Shown piece by piece: positions 1 through 5,027 of a stretch of 5,027 nt of DNA. This stretch comes from Candidatus Melainabacteria bacterium. Its GTDB lineage: Bacteria > Cyanobacteriota > Vampirovibrionia > Obscuribacterales > Obscuribacteraceae. The notes under the pieces were generated by a model, which was not told where the DNA came from, did no database searches, and saw nothing but the letters and a program-made list of their open reading frames with translations. The stretch lies in assembly GCA_003175915.1 (NCBI GenBank), contig PSRH01000289.1:1-5027 (forward strand), read 5' to 3'. A program made the position numbers and the translations under genes. Position 1 is the stretch's first letter. Every line of letters begins with the position of its first letter.

Positions 1-114
1 GTTGGCACTACCTTCCTCGACTTCCACCCGCGCCGTGCCCGGCAGATGATCAAACAGGGTTACGAGGATGCCATGGAAGGTATGGCAGCCGGCAATCTCG
101 CCAGCATCGATTAG
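1..114 (+). CDS. C-terminal end of a protein, possibly patatin-like phospholipase (partial)
   Basis: An open frame runs from the first base of the window to a TAG stop at 112-114, giving the last 37 residues of a protein whose start lies outside the window. The visible tail has the pattern FLDF, then ARQMIKQGYEDAMEGM. A short strand followed by a helix with 'I..GY..A' is common at the C-terminus of bacterial patatin-like (NTE/RssA-type) serine lipases, so that family is my best guess. The catalytic Ser (GxSxG) and Asp (DG[GA]) would be upstream and cannot be checked, so this rests on a short, weakly diagnostic tail. The codon pattern is GC-rich at third positions and the frame is clean, which supports a real coding end. 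The next gene is on the same strand 148 bp downstream. Confidence 0.5.
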   Translation, partial: VGTTFLDFHPRRARQMIKQGYEDAMEGMAAGNLASID

Positions 115-161
115 CCAGAAAAACGGCAGGATTTCTTGATTTAGCCATGCCAGGTGCAACA

Positions 162-185
162 ACTTGGCAATAACTCGGCTATAAA
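162..185 (+). promoter_or_regulatory. 11-bp tandem repeat with a -10-like TATAAA ahead of the recombinase gene
   Basis: Two adjacent 11-bp units, ACTTGGCAATA (162-172) and ACTCGGCTATA (173-183), match at 9 of 11 positions. The second runs into TATAAA (180-185), which matches the sigma70 -10 consensus at five of six positions. No good -35 hexamer lies 16-18 bp upstream, so a promoter here would need an activator or be weak. An 11-bp period places both units on the same face of the helix, as seen in some activator sites. If the -10 is real, transcription would begin near 192 and the leader would include the hairpin at 206-235. This is inference from pattern only. Confidence 0.25.
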
Positions 186-205
186 CTTCCAGAAAATTCA
201 AAGCA

Positions 206-235
206 CTGCGTTTGGGCACGACTGCCCAAGCGCGG
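206..235. repeat. Imperfect palindrome / 13-bp hairpin upstream of the recombinase
   Basis: The arms 206-218 and 223-235 pair over 13 positions around a 4-base loop, CGAC (219-222). The inner 7 bp are perfect (TTGGGCA with TGCCCAA). Outside these come a T·G pair, three Watson-Crick pairs, another T·G pair and a final C-G pair. Neither strand has a T-run after the stem, so it is not a classical intrinsic terminator for the gene ending at 114. It lies 28 bp ahead of the preferred GTG start of the recombinase. It could be a leader-RNA structure, a dyad operator, or a recombinase-binding core site with inverted arms. The sequence does not decide between these. Confidence 0.7.
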
Positions 236-248
236 ACGGATTTCCATT

Positions 249-252
249 GGAG
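249..252 (+). promoter_or_regulatory. Ribosome binding site deciding the GTG start of the recombinase
   Basis: GGAG at 249-252 stands 10 bases before GTG at 263-265. The alternative in-frame TTG at 212 has no Shine-Dalgarno match in the preceding 15 bases and lies inside the arm of the 206-235 hairpin. The GTG start is therefore preferred. Confidence 0.5.
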
Positions 253-262
253 TGGTATAGCC

Positions 263-1132
263 GTGATAAGCAATAGTTTAGTTTCGATCGAGCGTGAACT
301 GGCCGGATACAAGACCTGGCTTCAAGAGCAAGGAATTTCCGAAGCCACTCAGCGCGCCTACGGATCGCGGGTGCGTCAGCTTCTTGTTTATTTGGAGCGG
401 GAGCGCGGGTCATTAGAGGTGCTCAGGGAAGAGAGAGCTTTCTTGAAAGCAATTTTCGATTACAGCATCTACCTCAAAGAGACCGTGAAGATGCGGGCCG
501 GAACTTTGAACAATTCGCTGACGGCGGCAGAAAGCTTCTCCAGGTACCTAGGGTTTGGTGGTCTGAATCTCGCTTCACTACGGGAAAGTACGGACTTTTC
601 GCCTGGAAGGACGCTCAGCTCCGAAGAGGCATCCAGATTTTATCAAGCGGCTGAACGTCGCCAGTCTTGCCGCGACAAAGCTATTGCCATGCTCTTCCTC
701 AAAACAGGGATTAAGCTTGGAGAATGCAACGCACTTGATGTTGAAGATGTTGTCTTGGCGGAGCAATCGGGTGTTCTGAGCGTGCATGGAGGAGAGAAAA
801 AGCCGGCAAGAAAGCTAGTCCTCGACGAAGAAACTCGTGATGCTCTTGCTGCCTGGCTGTCGCAACGCAGTCAATCTGTGGGCTCTGGCAAGGAGAAGGC
901 CTTGTTCCTCAACGCGCGAGGGGATCGCCTGGCCCAGGCTGGCATCGACTTTATTGTCAGAAGCATAGGTTGGAATGCCAACTTGAATCTGTCCTGCCAG
1001 ATGCTCAGGCGTACTTTCCTCGTGCGGCATTTGCAGCAGGGTCAGACAACTGAACACTTAGCCCAACTGGTCGGGCACAAGACGCCGCAAGCGACGAGAC
1101 GATACTCGGTTGGCTACGTTCTCGGCGGTTAG
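263..1132 (+). CDS. Tyrosine recombinase/integrase family protein with altered catalytic residues
   Basis: The product is 289 residues from GTG 263, close to the usual XerC/XerD length of about 300. Residues 1-100 resemble the helical N-terminal core-binding (SAM-like) domain, with AYGSRVRQLLVYL and the NNSLTAAESFSRYL region. The catalytic domain spans about 117-283. It contains RDKAIAMLFLKTGIKLGECNALDVEDV (137-163), corresponding to the usual 'RD.Ai..LLl.TGLR..E...L...Di'; a basic beta-hairpin GGEKKPARKLVL (176-187); CQMLRRTF (245-252); LVGHKTPQATRRYS (269-282). The second Arg (R249), the GH histidine (H272) and the nucleophile Tyr (Y281) are present. The first catalytic Arg position holds Lys (K151), and the His of the HxxR box is Gln (Q246). 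The lysine of the beta2-beta3 turn is ambiguous (K179 or K180). In the family these proteins cut and rejoin DNA at short inverted-arm sites, acting in dimer resolution or mobile element integration. The substitutions could mean weakened or lost catalysis with retained DNA binding. An upstream TTG at 212 would add 17 residues. No other mobile-element gene is nearby, and the stop overlaps that of the convergent kinase gene. Confidence 0.85.
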   Translation: MISNSLVSIERELAGYKTWLQEQGISEATQRAYGSRVRQLLVYLERERGSLEVLREERAFLKAIFDYSIYLKETVKMRAGTLNNSLTAAESFSRYLGFGGLNLASLRESTDFSPGRTLSSEEASRFYQAAERRQSCRDKAIAMLFLKTGIKLGECNALDVEDVVLAEQSGVLSVHGGEKKPARKLVLDEETRDALAAWLSQRSQSVGSGKEKALFLNARGDRLAQAGIDFIVRSIGWNANLNLSCQMLRRTFLVRHLQQGQTTEHLAQLVGHKTPQATRRYSVGYVLGG

Positions 1133-2907
1133 GCGGCAGGCAAACGAAGCCAAAACTTGCTGCCTTTTCCGACTTCGGTCTCGACTCCTACCGAGCCCCC
1201 TTGCGCTTCTGCCAGAAGCTTGCAAATGGCCAGGCCAAGCCCGGCGCCCTCTTTCGCATCTGCTTGCTGTACTTGCTTGAATCTGTCGAAGATGCTGGCT
1301 ACCAGCTCGCTGGGAATGCCCCGGCCTCGGTCGGTGACGTTGATTTGCGCGAATGAGTCGTTTGACTCTATCGAAATTGCTATTTTGGTGCCCTCATCGG
1401 AATACCTGATTGCATTCGAGATGAAATTGACAAGAATCTGGCAAGTGCGATCCGGATCGGCAATAACTTTGAGCGATGATGGTGCCAGTTCCACAATCAT
1501 CTTTTTGTCTTCAGCAAGCGATCTGACAGCGGCGATCGCCTTTTCGGCGATCGCCGAACAAGCAACTGTGCGTTTTTCCAAAACAATGTTACCGGATTCA
1601 ATCCTGGCTATATCCAACAAATCATTGGTTAGACGAATCAAGCGATCACTCTCATCGCTGGCTAGGGTTACATAGGTTTCCGCCTTTTCCGGCAATTGTC
1701 CCCAGGCACCTTGAGTCAACATCAGTAGGCAACCCTTTATGGATGAAAGTGGTGCGCGCAAGTCGTGGCTAATGATTGAAATGAACTCTTGCTTCACCCT
1801 TTCAATCTCCTCTCTAGCGCTGACGTCGACAAAGCTAATAAGCAGTTTGTCTTGTCCGACATGCTGGTATTTACTGAGAGCAATGTGGGCCGGGAAGCTC
1901 TTTTCTTGCGATTTTCGCAAATAGTGCTTGTCGGATTTGCGCAGCCACGAATCAAGCTCGTCTACACTTGCAGAATCAGAATCGACAACGAAGTCAGTAA
2001 ACGGACGGCCTACGATAACGTTCGCGTTCAATTCCAGGAGAGCTTCCGCGCACGGATTGACTGATTCAATCCGACCTGTGCTGTCGCAAGCGATCAAGCC
2101 AACAGGCAAATTAGCGAATATGGCCTTATCTTTTGCGGAGGCCTCATTCAGCTCCGAGGCCAATTCGTGAAAGCTCTTGTCCAAAAAACCGATTTCGTCC
2201 GGTCCCTTTTGGGGAGGATTGAGGGCGCTGCTCCGTTTGAACTTGGCAAAGTTATCAGCGATGATCGAAATCCTCTTCGTGATGCCTCGATTGAAACCGA
2301 GCACCATGACAAACGTGGCTATAATGTTGACCAGGAACCCGGTAAGCAAAAGGAGTTTGAAGCGGTTCTTTTTGCGATCTTCAATTGTCTGGGATTGTTC
2401 TGCTTGTCCGGCGTGTCTGGCTACGATCCTCTCCAGTAAGTCCCCTAATTCTGCCACTCTTGGCTGTATGCCAAGCTTCAGTTGCTGCTTTATTTTGAGC
2501 AATTCAAGATAGGAAAAATTTGACGAGAGGTGAGTTTTGTTTTCTGCTACCGTCGTAAAAAGGTATTGCAGGTTCTCTGCCGCCGCCTTTAGATCTCTAT
2601 AGTCATCGGAGTTTTTGTCAACCTTGTTTTCAAAATTGACCAGTTCCTTCGGAAGCTCTTCGCTAAGGGTGTCAAAGCGCTTCAACCAATAGCGGTTCTT
2701 TGTGCCGAGGTAAAGAAGGATGCAACTGGTCCAGTTTTGCAAGCCGCGTACCAAAGAGGTGGCTTTCGTTAGCACATCTCTCGAATATGAAGCGGCATCG
2801 GCCTCTTTCTCGGCCTTGAGCATCAAATTCGCTAGACCAGCAAATATGAGAAGCTGGAGCAGCGTTACGATGGATAGAAATATGACACACTTCTGAAATA
2901 GTTTCAT
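1129..2907 (-). CDS. Membrane-bound sensor histidine kinase (CHASE3-like sensor, HAMP, PAS, HisKA, HATPase_c)
   Basis: This is a 592-residue two-component sensor kinase that would autophosphorylate on His and pass the phosphate to a response regulator. Two membrane helices, about 7-30 and 184-205, bracket an extracytoplasmic helical segment of about 150 residues. Its spacing (CILLYLGTKNRYWLKRFDTL, 62-81, then Leu/Glu-rich helices) resembles CHASE3 or four-helix-bundle sensors. The cytoplasmic order is HAMP (about 206-258, with DEIG at 237-240), PAS (about 259-365, with NLPVGLIACDSTGRIESVN), HisKA (about 370-436, phospho-acceptor H381 in SHDLRAPLSSIKG) and HATPase_c (about 485-590). ATP-site motifs are intact: N box NFISNAIRYS (N494, N498), G1 DRGRG (D526, G528, G530), F box FDRF (540-543) and G2 GAGLGLAI (554-561). 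There is no receiver domain. ATG at 2905-2907 is preferred because it includes the whole first membrane helix, although no clear Shine-Dalgarno precedes it. The ligand is unknown. No response regulator lies in the window. The gene is divergent from the TPR gene across 61 bp and converges on the recombinase gene with overlapping stops. Confidence 0.95.
   Translation of the reverse strand: MKLFQKCVIFLSIVTLLQLLIFAGLANLMLKAEKEADAASYSRDVLTKATSLVRGLQNWTSCILLYLGTKNRYWLKRFDTLSEELPKELVNFENKVDKNSDDYRDLKAAAENLQYLFTTVAENKTHLSSNFSYLELLKIKQQLKLGIQPRVAELGDLLERIVARHAGQAEQSQTIEDRKKNRFKLLLLTGFLVNIIATFVMVLGFNRGITKRISIIADNFAKFKRSSALNPPQKGPDEIGFLDKSFHELASELNEASAKDKAIFANLPVGLIACDSTGRIESVNPCAEALLELNANVIVGRPFTDFVVDSDSASVDELDSWLRKSDKHYLRKSQEKSFPAHIALSKYQHVGQDKLLISFVDVSAREEIERVKQEFISIISHDLRAPLSSIKGCLLMLTQGAWGQLPEKAETYVTLASDESDRLIRLTNDLLDIARIESGNIVLEKRTVACSAIAEKAIAAVRSLAEDKKMIVELAPSSLKVIADPDRTCQILVNFISNAIRYSDEGTKIAISIESNDSFAQINVTDRGRGIPSELVASIFDRFKQVQQADAKEGAGLGLAICKLLAEAQGGSVGVETEVGKGSKFWLRLPAA
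1530..1556. repeat. Paired HIP1 palindromes forming an 11-bp perfect hairpin inside the kinase gene
   Basis: The decamer GGCGATCGCC occurs at 1531-1540 and again at 1546-1555, separated by TTTTC. Each contains the octamer GCGATCGC (HIP1), known to be highly over-represented in many cyanobacterial genomes. With flanking C1530 and G1556 the two copies pair as an 11-bp perfect stem with a 5-base loop. In the kinase frame the repeats encode two Ala-Ile-Ala triplets at residues 452-454 and 457-459, in the linker between the HisKA and ATPase domains. Confidence 0.85.
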
Positions 2908-2921
2908 GGCTGGCTTAAGCG

Positions 2922-2957
2922 GAAATATTCGGTGTGCAGTGATAGAAATTTTCGGTG
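2922..2957 (+). repeat. 13-bp direct repeat in the divergent intergenic region
   Basis: GAAATATTCGGTG (2922-2934) and GAAATTTTCGGTG (2945-2957) match at 12 of 13 positions and start 23 bp apart, a little over two helical turns. This is the kind of spacing used by dimeric regulators that bind direct repeats, such as some winged-helix response regulators. The second copy overlaps the likely ribosome binding site of the TPR gene (2954-2959), so binding there would be expected to affect that gene. The regulator is unknown. Confidence 0.6.
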
Positions 2958-2959
2958 AT
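2954..2959 (+). promoter_or_regulatory. Ribosome binding site deciding the start of the TPR gene
   Basis: GGTGAT (2954-2959) is complementary to the ATCACC stretch at the 3' end of 16S rRNA and ends 9 bases before ATG 2969. It supports this ATG over the in-frame ATG at 2906, which overlaps the kinase start codon on the other strand and would put 21 residues in front of the signal peptide. Confidence 0.55.
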
Positions 2960-2968
2960 AATCATGAT

Positions 2969-4852
2969 ATGCGCTCAATTTCGCCAAGTTTAGCTGTTTT
3001 TTCTATTTGTTTGATCGCGAGCAATATGGGTTTTTGGAATCCCATATGTGCTCAAGACAAGTCTAGCAAGGTAGAGTCTGAACGCCTATTTGAAAAGGCC
3101 GGCGCCCTGATGGGCGTCCACCGTACTGACGAGGCTTTGCGTACGCTGGATGCGGCAATCAGGTTGAATCCCCGACGTTGCTATTTATATTCAAGCAAGG
3201 CGAACTGGTTGATAAACCTCGATAGATTGGCAGAAGCTCGTCGGGCAGTTGCCACGGCTCTCAGACTGGATGCCAACGATGCTGACACTCATGCAGCCAA
3301 TGCCTTGTTGCTTCTCCGCTTGAAAAGGTTTCCGGAGGCTGTCAGAGAGTCCCGGCGAGCGATTGCCCTTAACCCTCGTGAGGTTTCATTTCGCGACACC
3401 AAAGTCGCCTGTCTGATTGCCCAGGGAGACCTTAAAGGAGCCTTCAAGGAGGTTTCAGAGGCGCTGGCCATGGCCCCAAAAAACGCCCACCTTCACAGCG
3501 ATAAAGCGCACATTTTACTTCGAGCAAGTCTGGTCAAAGAAGCTTTGGAGGAAATATCAAAGGCTATCGAACTCGATCCAATTCAGGAATACTTTGTGTT
3601 GAGGAGTCGAATCTTGTTGGATTTGAAAAGACCATTAGATGCCGAAATGGATATCACCAGAGCACTAAGAATTGGGCCTAATTCCGAAGAGTGTCAAAAA
3701 ATTCGTCTCAGATGCTTATGCGATCAAAAGAAATTTCCCTCTGCTGCCTCGTGTCTAATCAAGTTGCTTTCAAACAACAAAGAGCACATCGACGACAAAT
3801 TCATTTGTTCGTACGTCAGGCAATTATCGACCTCGGGTGGAAAAGCGGAGGCTCTGGAGGTTATCAACCGGGCTATAGAAGAAAAGGGTGTGACAAGAAG
3901 CCCAGAATTGAACGCCGCACGGATTGGTTTGTATTGCTCCCTCGGTGATGATCTGAAAGTTAAAGAGGGAGTGGCGGCATGTCTTGAGAAATCCCATGAC
4001 CCGGCCAGGGATGGTCAATTAATACAATCGACCATTCTCTCCTATCGTCCCTGGACAATCTTGCACAGCATGGCGCTGGAAGAGGTTGAACATGTATTGG
4101 AAAGCTTTAGCAGGTCGAAACATTTGAGTGAGACGGAGCAAAGAAAAATCGATGCGTTTATCCCAAAACTCAATGCCAGTCAAGACAATTTATTGGCTTT
4201 TCTTTGTACTAACTGCACGAGCGAAGGGGAGGCGTTTAGTTTAGTCACTATAACTGGTGGCATAAAACGTCAGCGGCATCTCTCCGAAGGACTCTACGAC
4301 GCCTTGACTCAATTACAAATTCGCTCTGCCAATTTGTCTGAAGCCCTTGCCTGGGTTTCTGACGGACTCAAGATCTATCCCAATTCTGTAAAGCTTCTTG
4401 AGCTTCGTGCCAATTTGCATGCTACCTTGGGACGCAAACAGCAAGTGCAAATGGATGTAGAACAAGTGCAACGTCGAGGACAGGCCTCCTTTACCGAAGA
4501 AATAGTGCGCGAGAACAGCCGCAACATCGTTGCCCAGTTCTCCTCTATTCTGAATGACGACGAACAAGCTGCCAGGCAAGCGCTCGAACCTGCATTGAAA
4601 AGGCAACGCGAAAAGCTCCTGGCCGCCACCACTCTACGCGAACGAGCGGCGGACTTGCTTGCCCTGGCTGAGTTAGAGATCGTTGGCAAGAACTATGTAG
4701 AGGCGCTCAAACAAACGCAGGAGTCAATTAAATTGGACGGTAACAATGCCAGAGCCTACGAGCTTTCTTCCTGGGCGTTGCAAGGCTTGAACAAATATCC
4801 GGAAGCCAGCGAAGCCCGGCGCATGGCCCTGAAGCTTTTTTCGAAGCACTAG
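2969..4852 (+). CDS. Exported TPR-repeat protein of unknown specific function
   Basis: The product is 627 residues from ATG 2969. It opens with a signal peptide: a short basic start (MRS), a hydrophobic core at about 7-22 and a likely signal peptidase I site after ICA (cleavage after A28). No canonical lipobox is present, so it is probably periplasmic or secreted. Consecutive 33-34-residue TPR units run from about 37 to 273, with the usual Ala-20, Ala-27 and Pro-32 positions visible in EALRTLDAAIRLNP, EAVRESRRAIALNP, EALEEISKAIELDP and DAEMDITRALRIGP. Two degenerate units follow to about 342. Residues 343-439 do not fit the repeat and include a CTNC motif (413-416). TPR-like units resume at about 440-504 and 560-627, with a charged, probably long-helical insert at 505-559. 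TPR solenoids bind proteins or peptides and give no enzymatic activity by themselves, so the partner is unknown. An in-frame ATG at 2906 would extend the protein by 21 residues and bury the signal peptide. The gene is divergent from the kinase and no gene follows within 175 bp. Confidence 0.9.
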   Translation: MRSISPSLAVFSICLIASNMGFWNPICAQDKSSKVESERLFEKAGALMGVHRTDEALRTLDAAIRLNPRRCYLYSSKANWLINLDRLAEARRAVATALRLDANDADTHAANALLLLRLKRFPEAVRESRRAIALNPREVSFRDTKVACLIAQGDLKGAFKEVSEALAMAPKNAHLHSDKAHILLRASLVKEALEEISKAIELDPIQEYFVLRSRILLDLKRPLDAEMDITRALRIGPNSEECQKIRLRCLCDQKKFPSAASCLIKLLSNNKEHIDDKFICSYVRQLSTSGGKAEALEVINRAIEEKGVTRSPELNAARIGLYCSLGDDLKVKEGVAACLEKSHDPARDGQLIQSTILSYRPWTILHSMALEEVEHVLESFSRSKHLSETEQRKIDAFIPKLNASQDNLLAFLCTNCTSEGEAFSLVTITGGIKRQRHLSEGLYDALTQLQIRSANLSEALAWVSDGLKIYPNSVKLLELRANLHATLGRKQQVQMDVEQVQRRGQASFTEEIVRENSRNIVAQFSSILNDDEQAARQALEPALKRQREKLLAATTLRERAADLLALAELEIVGKNYVEALKQTQESIKLDGNNARAYELSSWALQGLNKYPEASEARRMALKLFSKH

Positions 4853-5027
4853 AGCCTTATCGTCTCGGATCAGTGTTGTCCTGTGCGATCGTCCGCAGTA
4901 GAAACTTCAACCAGATACGAAGCAGTATAGTACGATTAGGGGAAGGTAATAATTCTTGAACGCCTCGTAACCGCAGTGATGAGGTGGTGGTCTACCGTGA
5001 CTCCCACCTCATCACTGTCAATGATTG
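4853..5027. other. Intergenic region downstream of the TPR gene
   Basis: No convincing open frame or RNA gene is visible in these 175 bases. There is a purine-rich AGGGGAAGG stretch (4938-4946) resembling a ribosome binding site, but the nearest start-like TTG (4956) reaches a stop after four codons. A -10-like TATAGT lies at 4926-4931 without a well-spaced -35. A one-mismatch HIP1 variant, GCGATCGT, lies near 4885-4892. The region ends in the strong inverted repeat at 4974-5017. Confidence 0.5.
4974..5017. repeat. Perfect 14-bp inverted repeat (strong hairpin), possible terminator
   Basis: CAGTGATGAGGTGG (4974-4987) is exactly complementary to CCACCTCATCACTG (5004-5017), with 16 bases between. 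Part of the loop can add a short inner helix (4990-4992 with 4999-5001). It lies 121 bp after the TPR stop. It could end transcription from either direction, but no T-run follows on the plus strand within the 10 visible bases, nor on the minus strand, so a classical intrinsic terminator is not shown. An operator or the edge of a small repeat element are alternatives. Confidence 0.8.

Larger units (their letters stand above)
2908..2968. promoter_or_regulatory. Divergent promoter region between kinase and TPR genes
   Basis: Only 61 bp separate the kinase start (minus strand) from the preferred start of the TPR gene (plus strand), so their control elements must share this space or extend into the neighbouring coding ends. 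The region is AT-richer than the flanking genes. It holds a 13-bp direct repeat (2922-2934 and 2945-2957), the 8-bp palindrome GCTTAAGC (2913-2920) just before the kinase start, and the palindrome ATCATGAT (2961-2968) touching the TPR start. I could not assign -10/-35 pairs convincingly on either strand. Confidence 0.5.

Noticed and set aside
111..147. TTAGCCA repeated at 111-117 and 141-147, considered as an attachment-site duplication
   Set aside because: Seven bases is too short, the copies do not flank the recombinase, and the first copy is part of the stop codon context of the preceding gene.
198..413. 71-residue minus-strand frame over the recombinase 5' end
   Set aside because: It overlaps the hairpin and the N-terminal domain of the recombinase and has no recognisable features.
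1157..1675. 172-residue plus-strand open frame within the kinase gene
   Set aside because: It lies wholly antisense to the HisKA/ATPase part of a well-supported kinase, has low-complexity Ser/Ala composition typical of antisense shadows, and has no recognisable motif.
2167..2512. Overlapping plus-strand frames of 90 and 111 residues
   Set aside because: Both are antisense to the HAMP and sensor region of the kinase, which has clear domain support. No domain or good start context is visible.
3038..3056. Possible lipoprotein lipobox around C27 of the TPR protein
   Set aside because: The residues before the Cys are NPI, which do not fit [LVI][ASTVI][GAS]C. Signal peptidase I cleavage after ICA is more likely.
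4313..4689. Minus-strand frames of about 100 residues within the TPR gene
   Set aside because: The plus strand here encodes TPR helices with conserved spacing. The minus frames are Ser/Arg/Cys-rich shadows.
4876..4904. TTGTCC and TAGAAA with a 17-bp spacer, considered as a promoter
   Set aside because: Each hexamer matches consensus at only four of six positions and no downstream gene or RNA is visible within the window.

Overview
The window looks like chromosomal DNA from a free-living bacterium of roughly 50% GC. It carries three complete protein genes, the last codons of a fourth, and no RNA gene, CRISPR array or recognisable insertion sequence. Taxonomy is uncertain. Two copies of the HIP1 palindrome GCGATCGC lie 15 bp apart inside the histidine kinase gene. 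HIP1 is a known hallmark of many cyanobacterial genomes, so a cyanobacterial or related lineage (for example non-photosynthetic Melainabacteria/Vampirovibrionia) is possible. This is a weak inference from one locus.

Layout. Positions 1-114 are the 3' end of a plus-strand gene, possibly a patatin-like phospholipase. A 148-bp gap (115-262) contains an 11-bp tandem repeat, a weak -10-like element and a strong 13-bp hairpin. It leads into a plus-strand XerC/XerD-sized tyrosine recombinase homologue (263-1132, GTG start preferred). That protein has Lys where the first catalytic Arg is expected and Gln where the catalytic-box His is expected. Its stop codon overlaps the stop codon of the convergent minus-strand gene (1129-2907), a membrane-bound sensor histidine kinase with an extracytoplasmic helical (CHASE3-like) sensor, HAMP, PAS, HisKA and HATPase_c domains. 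A 61-bp gap (2908-2968) with a 13-bp direct repeat separates the kinase from a divergent plus-strand gene (2969-4852). That gene encodes an exported protein built mostly of TPR repeats. The last 175 bp (4853-5027) are intergenic and end in a perfect 14-bp inverted repeat.

How the genes may work together. Nothing shows that the recombinase belongs functionally with the other two genes. The kinase and the TPR protein share a short divergent promoter region with a repeated element, so co-regulation is plausible, and an exported TPR protein could lie in the same pathway as the kinase. No response regulator is present in the window, so the kinase is an orphan as far as can be seen. I see no clearly new multi-gene system. 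The points most worth a second look are the altered active site of the recombinase, the hairpin ahead of it, the direct repeat between the divergent genes, and the HIP1-based hairpin inside the kinase gene.
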